This document shows, one piece after another, positions 1-8,389 of a stretch of DNA of 64,000 bases. How positions within the stretch are numbered: position 1 is the first letter of the stretch; the number at the start of each line of letters is the position of its first letter. The notes beneath the pieces are model-generated. The model did not search any database, had not been told where the DNA came from, and saw only the letters and a program-made list of their open reading frames with translations. Source of the DNA: Conexibacter arvalis (lineage in GTDB: Bacteria > Actinomycetota > Thermoleophilia > Solirubrobacterales > Solirubrobacteraceae); contig NZ_JACHNU010000002.1 of assembly GCF_014199525.1 (NCBI RefSeq), positions 602,147 through 666,146 of the forward strand, written 5' to 3'. The position numbers and the translations under genes are program-made.

Positions 1-777
1 ATCGGCATAACCGAGCCCGACGCCGGCTCCGACGTCGCCGGCATCAAGACGCGCGCCGTCAAGGACGGCGACGAGTGGGTCATCAACGGCTCCAAGACCT
101 ACATCACCAACGGGCACCGCGCCGACTACATCGTGCTGCTGACGAAGACCGGCGATGCCGACGCGGGCTACGACGGCTACACGGTCTTCATCGTCGACAT
201 GGACCTCGCGGGCGTGATCCGCGAGAAGAAGCTCGAGAAGCTCGGCATGCACGCCTCCGACACCGCGCTGCTCGCCTTCCAGGACGTGCGCGTGCCCGAC
301 AGCGCCGTCCTCGGCGAGGTCGGCAAGGGCTTCTACCACATCATGTGGGAGCTGCAGGGCGAGCGGCTGATCGGCGCCGCCGGCTGCGTCGCGGGTGCCC
401 AGTTCGCCTTCGACCGCACGCTCCAGTACGCGAAGGAGCGGACCGCCTTCGGCCGCCAGATCGGCAAGTTCCAGGTGACGCGCCACAAGTTCGCCGAGAT
501 GGCGACGAAGATCGAGTCGGCGCGGCAGATGGTCTACACGACCGCCTGGCGGTTCCAGAACGGCGAGTACCCGGTGCGCGAGATCTCGATGGCGAAGCTT
601 CACGCAGCGCGGATCGCGGTCGAGGTCGCCGACGAGTGCATCCAGATCCACGGCGGCGCCGGCTACATGAAGGAGTACGGGATCGAGCGCGTCTGGCGCG
701 ACATGCGGCTCAACCGCATCGGCGCCGGCACCGACGAGATCATGCTCGACGTCATCGGCCGCTCCTACGGACTGTGA
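1..777 (+). CDS. acyl-CoA dehydrogenase, C-terminal part (5' end outside window)
   Basis: The reading frame is open from base 1, so the N-terminal part of the gene is missing; 258 residues remain. The fragment opens with the family substrate/FAD motif ITEPDAGSD (residues 3-11) and ends with the C-terminal helical domain, including HGGAGY near 217-222 and a glutamate in YGIERVWRD (about residue 229), where medium-chain-type acyl-CoA dehydrogenases carry the catalytic base. The enzyme should oxidise an acyl-CoA to the trans-2-enoyl-CoA and pass electrons to ETF. The next two genes, a cupin and a second acyl-CoA dehydrogenase, follow closely on the same strand and look co-transcribed, which suggests a degradation operon. 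Substrate chain length cannot be told from this fragment. Confidence 0.93.
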   Translation: MGITEPDAGSDVAGIKTRAVKDGDEWVINGSKTYITNGHRADYIVLLTKTGDADAGYDGYTVFIVDMDLAGVIREKKLEKLGMHASDTALLAFQDVRVPDSAVLGEVGKGFYHIMWELQGERLIGAAGCVAGAQFAFDRTLQYAKERTAFGRQIGKFQVTRHKFAEMATKIESARQMVYTTAWRFQNGEYPVREISMAKLHAARIAVEVADECIQIHGGAGYMKEYGIERVWRDMRLNRIGAGTDEIMLDVIGRSYGL

Positions 778-787
778 GGAGCGCGCG

Positions 788-1186
788 ATGAGCGACCAGA
801 TCGTCTCCACCGAGGGCTACTCCGTCGCCAGCCTCGACGCGCTGGGCGAGGGCTGGGGCTTCCGCAAGATCCGCAAGCCGCTCGGCGTCACCGCCTTCGG
901 CATCAACGCGATCGTGCTGCCGCCCGGCTACGACACGAACAACCACTACCACGAGCACCAGGAGGAGACGTACTTCGTCCACCAGGGGCGGATCGCGATC
1001 ACCTTCGGCGACGGCACGACCCACGAGCTCGGCCCCGGCGGCCTCGCGCGGGTCGCGCCGTCGACGGTGCGGCGGCTGCGCAACGTCGGCGACGGCGACG
1101 CGATCTACGTCTGCGTCGGCGGCAAGGACGGCTACGTCGAGCGCGACGGCGTGAAGGTCGCGGACGACGGCAGCGAGACGCGGTGA
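788..1186 (+). CDS. small cupin-domain protein
   Basis: A 132-residue single-domain protein beginning 10 bases after the preceding stop. The metal-binding cupin motif 1 is visible as HYHEHQEETYFVHQGR (around residues 55-70), followed by the second beta half with GPGGLARVAPSTVRRLRN. Proteins of this size are usually stand-alone one-barrel cupins that bind a divalent metal and act as isomerases, dioxygenases or sensors; nothing here fixes the reaction. It sits between two acyl-CoA dehydrogenases, and its stop overlaps the next GTG start by four bases (GTGA), so translational coupling is likely. Function within acyl-CoA metabolism is inferred from context only. Confidence 0.85.
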   Translation: MSDQIVSTEGYSVASLDALGEGWGFRKIRKPLGVTAFGINAIVLPPGYDTNNHYHEHQEETYFVHQGRIAITFGDGTTHELGPGGLARVAPSTVRRLRNVGDGDAIYVCVGGKDGYVERDGVKVADDGSETR

Positions 1187-2385
1187 GCGGGGACCTGCTG
1201 GAGCGCGCCGGCGCCGGCACCGCCGCCGGCCCGCGCCCGCTGCCGCCGCTGACGCCCGCGCACGAGGCGCTGCGGGCGGAGATCCGCGCCTGGGTCGCGT
1301 CCGAGCTGGCGCCGCACGCCGCCGCGTGGGAGGAGGCCCGCTCCTTCCCCGACGCGGCGCTGCGCGACTGCGCGGCACGCGGCTACGTCGGGTTGAAGTT
1401 CCCGGTCGAGCACGGCGGCGCCGGCGACGCGGTCGGCGCCGCCGTCTTCGCCGAGGAGCTGGCGCGCAGCGGCTCCGGCGGCCTCGGCGCCGGCATCGGC
1501 GCCCATGCCGGGATCGCGCTGCCGCCGGTGTGGAAGTTCGGCACGCCCGACCAGCACGAGCGCTACCTGCGCCCCGGGATCCGTGGCGAGCGGATCGCGG
1601 CGCTGGGCATCACCGAGCCCGACACCGGCTCCGACGTCGCGGCGATCCGCACCCGCGCCGAGCGCGTCGAGGGCGGCTTCGTCGTCAACGGCGCGAAGAT
1701 GTTCATCACCAACGGGGTCCGGGCGGACTTCGTCGTGACGGCCGTCAAGACGACCGCGGAGGGCGGCCACCGCGGCATCTCGTTCCTGCTCGTCGACACG
1801 CGCGGGCCCGACGGCGAGCGCGCCGCCGGCGTCGAGGCGCGGCCGATCGAGAAGCTCGGCTGGCATGCCTCCGACACCGCGTTGATCTCCTTCGACGACC
1901 TGTTCGTGCCCGAGGAGAACCTGCTCGGCGAGCTGCACGGCGGCTTCAAGCTGATCATGGTCAACTTCGCCTGGGAGCGGCTGATGATGTCGCTCGGCGC
2001 GCTCGGCGCCGTCGAGCTGGTGCTGGAGCGGACGGTCGCGATGCTGCGCGCGCGGGCCGTCGCCGGGCGCCGGCCGGGCCAGCGCGCCCGCCACCAGGTC
2101 GCCGAGGTCGCGACCACGCTCGCGACCGGCCGGGCGCTGACCTACCACGCGCTGCGGCTCCACCTCGCCGGCGCCGACTGCGTGCGCGAGGTGACGATGG
2201 CGAAGCTCGCCACCCAGCGCGCCGCCTACGAGGCCGCCGACCGCTGCCTCCAGCTCCACTTCGACGCCGGCGAGCACGCCGACCCGCTCGTCGAGTGCGC
2301 CGTCCGCGATCTGCGCCTCGGCCCGATCGGCGGCGGCACCGACGAGGTGATGAAGGAGATCCTTGGCAAGACGATGGGCCTCTAG
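1183..2385 (+). CDS. acyl-CoA dehydrogenase with altered FAD-loop motif
   Basis: A 400-residue acyl-CoA dehydrogenase whose GTG start overlaps the cupin stop. The N-terminal helical domain, the beta-domain motif GITEPDTGSD (142-151) and the C-terminal helical domain are all present. The putative catalytic glutamate is in PLVECAVRD (about residue 371). Where relatives carry a Gly-rich HGGxGY loop, this protein reads HFDAGEHADP, so the local FAD/substrate contact differs from the neighbouring upstream paralogue, which keeps HGGAGY. Length is normal for the family. Activity is likely but the substrate is unknown. The stop shares the tetranucleotide CTAG with the stop of the convergent cytochrome gene. 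Confidence 0.92.
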   Translation: MSGDLLERAGAGTAAGPRPLPPLTPAHEALRAEIRAWVASELAPHAAAWEEARSFPDAALRDCAARGYVGLKFPVEHGGAGDAVGAAVFAEELARSGSGGLGAGIGAHAGIALPPVWKFGTPDQHERYLRPGIRGERIAALGITEPDTGSDVAAIRTRAERVEGGFVVNGAKMFITNGVRADFVVTAVKTTAEGGHRGISFLLVDTRGPDGERAAGVEARPIEKLGWHASDTALISFDDLFVPEENLLGELHGGFKLIMVNFAWERLMMSLGALGAVELVLERTVAMLRARAVAGRRPGQRARHQVAEVATTLATGRALTYHALRLHLAGADCVREVTMAKLATQRAAYEAADRCLQLHFDAGEHADPLVECAVRDLRLGPIGGGTDEVMKEILGKTMGL

Positions 2386-3095
2386 GGATTCCCGAAGGGA
2401 TCTCTGAACGGGCGCCCGCCGGAGACCTTCTCGACGTATCTGGCGAGCGCCTTCACCATCTCCTCGGTTCTCATCTGATCGCGGAACGACGGCATCCACC
2501 AGTAGTAGCCGTTGATCGTCTTCTCGTAGACCAGGTCGTAGCTCGGCCTGACCTCGCCGAAGTCGGTCCCTATCCAGGTCGGTCTGCCGGTCGCCGCTCT
2601 GCCCTCGATCGAGTGGCAGGTTCTGCAGTGCTGCTCGAAGACGCGACGCCCCTGCGCGAGCTGGTCGCGCGGCACCGCGACCTCTCTGACGCGGCTGCCG
2701 GCGCCGGTCAGGACGTATCTGGCGACGGCCTCCCGCTCGTCCGGCGTCAGCTCGGTCGCGAACGACTGCATCCCGTAGCCGCCGTACTCGATCCGATGGT
2801 CGACGTAGGCGCGGCTGGTCAGCTCGACGTCGTCGAAGTTGGGACCGTATTCGCCGGTCGTGCCGGTCGGCGTGCGGCCGTTCATCCCGTGGCAGCTGGC
2901 GCAGTGCTCGGCGAAGACGCGGGCGCCGAGGCTCGCGCTTCTGAGCGTCGCCGGCTCCACTGCGACCGTTCTCGTCACCGTCACCGTCGTCGTGTCGCCC
3001 GACGACCCGCAGCCGGCCGCCACCGCGGCCAGCCCCGCCGCGGCGCACGCGGCCGCCGTCAGGAGCCCGCGGCGCAGCGCGCCCCGAGCCGGCAT
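2382..3095 (-). CDS. diheme cytochrome c lipoprotein
   Basis: An exported c-type cytochrome with two CxxCH heme sites, CASCH and CRTCH, about 92 residues apart, one in each of two similar domains. The N-terminus has basic residues, a hydrophobic stretch and a lipobox ending in Ala-Gly-Cys, so it should be lipid-anchored on the outer face of the membrane. I chose ATG at 3095 because GAGGTGG lies 8 bases upstream; an in-frame GTG at 3107 preceded by a G-run is the alternative and adds four residues. The downstream Met residues in YGMQSF and WWMPSF are plausible distal heme ligands. It likely carries electrons in the periplasm-equivalent space. No oxidase or dehydrogenase partner adjoins it. Confidence 0.9.
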   Translation of the reverse strand: MPARGALRRGLLTAAACAAAGLAAVAAGCGSSGDTTTVTVTRTVAVEPATLRSASLGARVFAEHCASCHGMNGRTPTGTTGEYGPNFDDVELTSRAYVDHRIEYGGYGMQSFATELTPDEREAVARYVLTGAGSRVREVAVPRDQLAQGRRVFEQHCRTCHSIEGRAATGRPTWIGTDFGEVRPSYDLVYEKTINGYYWWMPSFRDQMRTEEMVKALARYVEKVSGGRPFRDPFGNP

Positions 3096-3297
3096 CCGAT
3101 CGTCCACCTCGTTCCCCCTGTTCCCCGTTGTCTCCGCCTTCCGGCCGGCGACCGGCGGGCGGGCGGTCGGACGAATCTAACAGTCTTCCGGTGCGTGCGT
3201 GCGACTTTCCGGCGCACCGCGTCCCACCGGCGCCCGTCGCGGCGGACCGCCCATAGAGTCCGCCGCCCCACCGACCACGGTCATCAAGGAGATGTGC

Positions 3298-4125
3298 ATG
3301 GGAGTTCTCGACGGCAAGGTCGCGATCGTCACCGGCAGCGCGCGCGGGATCGGCCGCGCGACCGCCGAGCTGCTGTCCGAGCAGGGCGCGAAGGTCCTGA
3401 TCAACGACCTCGACGGCGACGTCGCGCAGCAGACCGCGTCGGAGATCGCGGGCGAGACGACCGTCTTCGCCGGGGACCTGACCAAGGGCGACGCCCCCGA
3501 CAGGCTGGTCCAGGCGGCGATCGACGCCTGGGGCAGAATCGACATCATCGTCAACAACGCCGGCTACACGCTCGACGCGCCGGCGCACAAGCTGAGCGAC
3601 GACTGGTGGCAGCGGATGATCGACATCCACGTCACCGTCCCCTTCAGAGTCGTCCGCGCGGCGGCGCCGCACCTGCGCGAGCCGGCCAAGAAGGAGCGCG
3701 AGGAGGGCGTCGAGGTCTTCCGCAAGATCGTCAACGTCTCCTCCACCTCGGGGACGTTCGGCAACGCGGGCCAGGCCAACTACGCCGCCGCCAAGTCGGG
3801 CGTCGTCGGCCTCACGAAGACGCTGGCGAAGGAGTGGGGCCAGTTCAAGATCAACTGCAACGCGGTCGCGTTCGGCTTCATCGACACGCGCCTGACGCAG
3901 TCCAAGGACGACGCCAACAAGATGACGATCGACGGCGAGGAGGTCCAGCTCGGGATCCCCGACCAGCTGCGCGGCATGTCGCAGATGCTGATCCCGCTCG
4001 GGCGCCCGGCGAAGGTCGAGGAGGCCGCCGGCGGCATCTTCTTCCTCTGCTCGCCGTGGTCGAACTACGTCCACGGCCAGACGCTGCACGTGACCGGCGG
4101 GCTGTTCGGCGGGATGACCGGCTGA
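3298..4125 (+). CDS. short-chain dehydrogenase/reductase
   Basis: A 275-residue classical SDR. The Rossmann dinucleotide motif TGSARGIG is at residues 12-19, NNAG at 86-89, and the catalytic set is Ser149 with Tyr162 and Lys166 in NYAAAKSG. The start ATG at 3298 has AAGGAG six bases upstream; an in-frame ATG two codons earlier overlaps that spacing and is less likely. The sequence resembles 3-oxoacyl-ACP/CoA reductases and 3-hydroxyacyl-CoA dehydrogenases of the SDR superfamily, which fits the acyl-CoA dehydrogenases nearby. It is divergent from the cytochrome gene; the roughly 200 bases between the two starts hold no strong motif that I can see. Confidence 0.92.
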   Translation: MGVLDGKVAIVTGSARGIGRATAELLSEQGAKVLINDLDGDVAQQTASEIAGETTVFAGDLTKGDAPDRLVQAAIDAWGRIDIIVNNAGYTLDAPAHKLSDDWWQRMIDIHVTVPFRVVRAAAPHLREPAKKEREEGVEVFRKIVNVSSTSGTFGNAGQANYAAAKSGVVGLTKTLAKEWGQFKINCNAVAFGFIDTRLTQSKDDANKMTIDGEEVQLGIPDQLRGMSQMLIPLGRPAKVEEAAGGIFFLCSPWSNYVHGQTLHVTGGLFGGMTG

Positions 4126-4167
4126 CGCCGGCGCGCCGCGGCCGCTCCGGGCGGCGCGGCGCGGCGC

Positions 4168-5268
4168 TCAGTGCTTCGGCAGGGCCTCGAGCAGCCGCTC
4201 GAGGTCCTGCACGCTGCTCCAGCCGCCGAACGACGCGCGCAGCAGCTCCTCGCCGGGCAGCGAGCGGACGACGACCCCGGCCTCCAGCAGCCGCTCGACG
4301 CGCCGCTCGGCGTCGCGCTCGCGCCAGGTCACGAGCGTCGTGCGGTCGCGCGCCAGCACCTCGCGCCCGCGCTCGCGCAGCAGCGCGGCGGCGAGGTCGG
4401 CGAGGTCGTGGGCCTGCGCGTGGACCCGCTCCCAGCCGGTCTCCTCCAGCAGCTCGAGCGTCGCCGCGGCGTGGACGAGCGAGGCCGGCGGCAGCGCCGG
4501 GGTGTCGTAGGCGCACCCGCCGTCGGCGGGGATCGCGTCGAGGCCGGCGCCGGCGTCGGCGAGGTTGACGTAGCCGGGGCTCGGCGGCGCGAGCCGCTCG
4601 CGGATCGCCGGCGACAGGTAGAGCATCCCCAGCCCGCACGGGCCGCACAGCCACTTCTGGCCCGAGCCGGCGTACATGTCGGCGCCGAGCGCGGCGACGT
4701 CGATCGGCACCGCTCCGACGCCCTGGGCGCCGTCGAGCAGCAGCGGGGGATCGATCTCGCGCAGCGCGGACGGCGCCAGCTGCCCGCTGCGCCACGAGAC
4801 GTGCGAGCAGACGACCAGCCTCGTCCGCGGGCCGACGGCGTCCGCCAGGTCTGCGAAGGGCGCCGTGCGCACCTCCACCCCGCGCCGGCGCTGGGCGGTC
4901 AGCGGGCCGTAGACGCCGGGGTGCTCCTCGTCGCTGGTGAGGATCTCCTCGCCCGGCCTCAGGTCGAGCGCGAGCAGCGCCCGCGCGATCCCGTCGGTCG
5001 TCGACGTCGTCAGCGCGACGTCGGCCGGGGCGGCGCCGAGGCGCGCGGCGTAGAGCGCGCGCAGCCGTTCGCCCTGCTCCCCCATCGCGACGAAGAACGG
5101 CATCCCGCCGCGTCCGTCCTCCTGCTCGCGCTCCAGCTGAGCGCGAGCAGCCTCCGTGGCGCGCGTCGCGACCGGGCCGTTGGTGCCCGCGTTGAGATAG
5201 GCGACGCGCTCGCAGACGGGAAACTGCGCCCGCAGCTCCTCGAGCGGTCCGAGCGCGGAGGTTCCCAT
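4168..5268 (-). CDS. class V aminotransferase (cysteine desulfurase-like fold)
   Basis: A 366-residue PLP-dependent fold-type I enzyme. The pyridine-nitrogen-binding aspartate is in LLLDGAQGVG (Asp179) and the Schiff-base lysine is Lys205 in GSGQKWLCGP. The N-terminus YLNAGTNGPVA is typical of class V members such as isopenicillin-N epimerase-like and selenocysteine-lyase-like proteins. There is no catalytic loop cysteine in a recognisable desulfurase context and no SUF/ISC gene nearby, so a role in Fe-S assembly is not supported. It is convergent with the SDR gene and is followed on the same strand by an upstream inorganic pyrophosphatase gene 20 bases away. Confidence 0.85.
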   Translation of the reverse strand: MGTSALGPLEELRAQFPVCERVAYLNAGTNGPVATRATEAARAQLEREQEDGRGGMPFFVAMGEQGERLRALYAARLGAAPADVALTTSTTDGIARALLALDLRPGEEILTSDEEHPGVYGPLTAQRRRGVEVRTAPFADLADAVGPRTRLVVCSHVSWRSGQLAPSALREIDPPLLLDGAQGVGAVPIDVAALGADMYAGSGQKWLCGPCGLGMLYLSPAIRERLAPPSPGYVNLADAGAGLDAIPADGGCAYDTPALPPASLVHAAATLELLEETGWERVHAQAHDLADLAAALLRERGREVLARDRTTLVTWRERDAERRVERLLEAGVVVRSLPGEELLRASFGGWSSVQDLERLLEALPKH

Positions 5269-5287
5269 CAGATCGGGAGCGACGCTC

Positions 5288-5809
5288 TCAGCCCTTCTGA
5301 AGGGCCTTCGCGCGCGCGTCCTGCTGCTCCTTCCAGCGCGCGTGCGACTCCTCGATCACCTCGACCGCGGCCTCCTTCGGGAACCAGCCGTCGACCTTCA
5401 CGACCTTGCCCTCGGGCGTCTTGTAGATCGAGAAGAAGTGGGAGATCTCGTCGCGCAGCGGCAGCGACAGGTCATCGAGCCCGTTCATCCAGTTCCAGTT
5501 CGGATCGTCGAGCGGCACGCACAGCACCTTGTCGTCGACGCCCTTGTCGTCGCGCATCTTGAACAGCGCGATCGGCTTGACGGGGATCACGCAGCCGGGG
5601 AACGTCGGCTCCGAGACGCAGACCATCGCGTCGAGCGGATCGCCGTCCTCGCCGAGCGTCTCGGGGATGAAGCCGTAGTCGGTCGGATAGACCACGGAGG
5701 AGAAGAGGAAGCGATCGAACTTGATCGCGCCGAGCTCTTCGTCCCACTCGTACTTGTTTCGGCTGCCCTTGGGAATCTCGACCAGGCAGTGGAGCAGATT
5801 CTCGTTCAT
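5288..5809 (-). CDS. ppa: inorganic pyrophosphatase
   Basis: A 173-residue family I soluble pyrophosphatase that hydrolyses PPi to two phosphates and so pulls biosynthetic reactions forward in the cytoplasm. The family signature with its metal-binding aspartates is intact at EDGDPLDAM (Asp55, Asp57, Asp60), and the N-terminal EIPKGSRNKYE and YPTDYGFIPET blocks are typical. Length is standard for the bacterial enzyme. The gene lies upstream of the class V aminotransferase on the same strand with a 19-base gap, which allows co-transcription but probably has no functional meaning. An alternating pyrimidine-purine run sits about 55 bases upstream of the start. Confidence 0.97.
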   Translation of the reverse strand: MNENLLHCLVEIPKGSRNKYEWDEELGAIKFDRFLFSSVVYPTDYGFIPETLGEDGDPLDAMVCVSEPTFPGCVIPVKPIALFKMRDDKGVDDKVLCVPLDDPNWNWMNGLDDLSLPLRDEISHFFSIYKTPEGKVVKVDGWFPKEAAVEVIEESHARWKEQQDARAKALQKG

Positions 5810-5951
5810 TCACCCCTACGATACGGGGCCACGCGCCGGAACGCTGTCAGGACGGACACCGTTCGCGCGCGTGCGCGCGCGTGAGGGACCTTCACCGCGC
5901 CGCCTTCGAGCCTCGGCGCGGGGCCCCGGCGGGCGGTCCGGCGTCGCGCGG

Positions 5952-6533
5952 TCAGGCCGGCGCCGGCAGCTCGCCGAGCGCCAGCCGCGTACCGGAGAAG
6001 TAGTCGCCGGCCGGCGAGGCGAGGTAGGCGACGAGCGCGGCCAGCTCGCCGTCGCCGGTCGCCTCGCCCGGCGTCAGCGCGACCGTGCGAATGCCGTAGC
6101 GCGACCATTCGATCGACAGCGTCCGGGCGATGTTCTCGGCGGCGCCGCGCACGCCGGCGGCGGCCGGGTCCTCGGCGCGCGGCGGCGGCGCGACGAGCAC
6201 CACCTTGCCGGGGTCGCCGGCACCGTCGCCGATCCAGGCGGCGTCGGCGACGGCGCGGACGGTCACCCATGCGCTGTCGAGCGCCGCGCGCAGCCCCTCG
6301 CCGCCGCCCGCGCCGAAGCGCGGCCGCAGGTCGTGGACGAGCACGTCGAGCGCTCCGTGCGCGACGCGGGCGGCGCGCGCGTGCTCGGCCGCGGACTCGT
6401 CGTCGAGCGTGACCGGCAGCGTCGCGGGCGTCGCGCCGAGCGCGGCCAGCTCCGGCCCGAAGGCGCCGCCGCCTCCAAGCGCGACCGTGAGACCGTCGAG
6501 CAGGCCGGGGCGCAGCAGCGTGCGGGGATCCAT
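5952..6533 (-). CDS. degenerate SDR-like protein without catalytic Tyr/Lys
   Basis: A 193-residue alanine-rich protein that keeps the outline of the short-chain dehydrogenase fold: a Gly-rich GGGGAFG near the N-terminus and the C-terminal stretch TLSIEWSRYGIRTVALTPGE, which matches the helix and strand after the active site in SDRs. The YxxxK pair expected just before that helix is missing; the region reads AAGVRGAAEN. It is also shorter than usual (about 250 residues). It may be a non-catalytic or decaying SDR. Its start at 6533 lies 57 bases from the divergent ATG of the metallo-beta-lactamase-fold gene, so the two share a promoter region. Confidence 0.7.
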   Translation of the reverse strand: MDPRTLLRPGLLDGLTVALGGGGAFGPELAALGATPATLPVTLDDESAAEHARAARVAHGALDVLVHDLRPRFGAGGGEGLRAALDSAWVTVRAVADAAWIGDGAGDPGKVVLVAPPPRAEDPAAAGVRGAAENIARTLSIEWSRYGIRTVALTPGEATGDGELAALVAYLASPAGDYFSGTRLALGELPAPA

Positions 6534-6590
6534 CGTCGCGACCCTACCCTGCTCGCCTTTCCGGTGTCGCGGGTAGGCTCGCTGCCGACG

Positions 6591-7496
6591 ATGGACGTCG
6601 CGACCGTGCCCAAGCCGCTGACCCATCCGCTGCCCGGCGGGCAGGAGGGCGCGACCGTGCGCCTCCACCCGCTGCTCTGCGGCGAGATGCTCGCGCCCCA
6701 CGGCTACGTCGAGCGCGGCGACGCCGGGCCGGCGCGGCTGCGCGAGGCGCTCGGCGCGCTCGGCCCGCGCTCTCGCTGGGCGGCGCTCCCGGTCCCCGCC
6801 TTCCTCGTCGAGCACCCGACGGCCGGCGCGCTGCTCGTCGACACCGGCTTCCACCCGAGCGTCGTCGACGGCCAGCGCGCGAACATGGGCCGCGCCGGGG
6901 CGATCCTCTACACGGTCCGCACCAGCCGCGAGCAGCTCGTCGCCGCCCAGCTGGAGCAGCGCGGGATCGCGCCGACCGACGTCCGCACGGTCGTCATGAC
7001 CCATCTGCACATAGACCACGCGAGCGCCGTCTCGGAGTTTCCGGCGGCGACCTTCGTCGTCGACCGGCGCGAGTGGGAGGCCGGCGCGTCGCGCGGCTGG
7101 AGAGCCGGCTACCACCCGCGTCAGTTCGACCACGCCTTCGACTGGCGCGCGCTCGACTACGACGGGCCGGCGATCGACTCGTTCGCGACCTTCGGGCGCA
7201 GCTTCGACCTGTTCGGCGACGGCTCGGTGCGGCTGCTGTCGACGCCCGGCCACACCGCCGGCCACCAGTCGGTGCTGCTGCGCCTGGGCGGGCGCGAGGC
7301 GCTGCTGTGCGGCGACGCCGCCTACACGTGGCGGACGCTGCGCGACGGCGCGCTGCCGGCGCTGACCGACGACGAGCACCGCTTCCGCCGCTCGCTGCGC
7401 GAGATCACCCGCTACCTCGAGCAGACGCCCAGCGCGCTCGCGATCCCCGGCCACGACGCCGAGGCGTGGCCCCGGCTCGAACGGGTCTACGACTGA
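6591..7496 (+). CDS. MBL-fold hydrolase, lactonase-like
   Basis: A 301-residue metallo-beta-lactamase-fold protein. The dinuclear metal motif is THLHIDHAS (His138, His140, Asp142, His143), followed by PGHTAGHQS and a CGDAAYTW block with a late GHD, matching the layout of N-acyl-homoserine-lactone lactonases and related broad lactonases. Quorum quenching is one possibility; a house-keeping lactone or ester hydrolase is equally possible, and no signalling gene is nearby to decide. The ATG is preceded by a weak ribosome-binding site. The gene is followed seven bases later by the end of a convergent acyltransferase gene. Confidence 0.85.
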   Translation: MDVATVPKPLTHPLPGGQEGATVRLHPLLCGEMLAPHGYVERGDAGPARLREALGALGPRSRWAALPVPAFLVEHPTAGALLVDTGFHPSVVDGQRANMGRAGAILYTVRTSREQLVAAQLEQRGIAPTDVRTVVMTHLHIDHASAVSEFPAATFVVDRREWEAGASRGWRAGYHPRQFDHAFDWRALDYDGPAIDSFATFGRSFDLFGDGSVRLLSTPGHTAGHQSVLLRLGGREALLCGDAAYTWRTLRDGALPALTDDEHRFRRSLREITRYLEQTPSALAIPGHDAEAWPRLERVYD

Positions 7497-7503
7497 GGCG
7501 CGC

Positions 7504-8316
7504 TCAGGCGGCGGCGCCGCCGGCCGGCTTGCCCGCGGCGGCCCGCTCGGCCCGCGTCCGCTGCGCGATCCCCTTCGGCCCGAGCTGCTCCAGCTGCGCG
7601 TAGAGCGCCTTGATCTCGGTGAGGATCGCGTCGGCGACCTCCTGCTGCTGCTCGCGCGTCGGTCTCTCGACCCGCTCCCAGCGGATCGGCTCCCCGTAGA
7701 GGACGGTCACCTTCGGGAACTGGAGTCTCTTCCAGTTGCGGACCTTGACCGAGCCGTGGATCGCGATCGGCACGACCGGCGCGCCCGACTGCAGCGCGAT
7801 GCGGCCGATCCCCGGACGGGCCTTGTCGCTGACCCTGCCGGTGCGCGAGCGTCCACCCTCGCAGTACATGACGAGCGCGCCCTCGCGGTCGAGGATCGAG
7901 TGCGAGGTCGTGAAGGCGTCCTCGTCGAACGCCCCGCGGCGGACCGGGAAGACGCCGCCGGGCGAGAAGATCCACTCCATCGGCTTCTTGAACAGCTGCG
8001 ACTTCGCCATGAAGCGGACGCGACGGCGGATGAAGGCGCCGGCGAAGAAATGGTCCATGAACGAGGCGTGGTTGGGAGCCAGGATCACCGCGCCGCGCTT
8101 GGGCACCCGCTCGGAGTGCCAGCCGCGCATGCGGAAGGCGAGCAGCCCCCACGTGACCGTCACGACGCGGGTCGCCTCGTAGACGAAGTTCGGCTCGGTC
8201 GTGCGGGCCCGCTCGTGGAACTTGTCGAAGTAGTCCTTCTCGCGCGAGTCCTTGTAGACCTGCGCCTTCATGCTCGACAGCTTCTCGCCCTCGGGCGGCT
8301 TCACGTCCTCGGCCAT
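7504..8316 (-). CDS. 1-acylglycerol-3-phosphate acyltransferase family protein
   Basis: A 270-residue PlsC-type acyltransferase. The catalytic NHxxxxD motif is NHASFMD (His83, Asp88) and the glycerol-phosphate-binding EGxR motif is EGGRSRTG (Glu153-Arg156). These enzymes transfer an acyl chain from acyl-CoA or acyl-ACP to lysophosphatidate at the inner membrane face. Around residues 52-60 there is only a short hydrophobic stretch, as in many actinobacterial homologues. The C-terminus is an Ala/Gly/Lys-rich tail after residue 250. A paralogue with a different lysolipid acceptor cannot be excluded. Confidence 0.92.
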   Translation of the reverse strand: MAEDVKPPEGEKLSSMKAQVYKDSREKDYFDKFHERARTTEPNFVYEATRVVTVTWGLLAFRMRGWHSERVPKRGAVILAPNHASFMDHFFAGAFIRRRVRFMAKSQLFKKPMEWIFSPGGVFPVRRGAFDEDAFTTSHSILDREGALVMYCEGGRSRTGRVSDKARPGIGRIALQSGAPVVPIAIHGSVKVRNWKRLQFPKVTVLYGEPIRWERVERPTREQQQEVADAILTEIKALYAQLEQLGPKGIAQRTRAERAAAGKPAGGAAA

Positions 8317-8389
8317 GGGCGGGACGATACCGCCGCCCTGGACACGGTGACGCGCCCGGGCCGGCGGGCGCGGGCGCCGTGCGCGGCCG

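Noticed and set aside
1132-4089. Very long open frame on the minus strand over the dehydrogenase and SDR genes
   Set aside because: It is an antisense shadow produced by high GC; its translation is Arg/Ala/Gly-rich without domains, while the opposite strand carries intact enzyme motifs.
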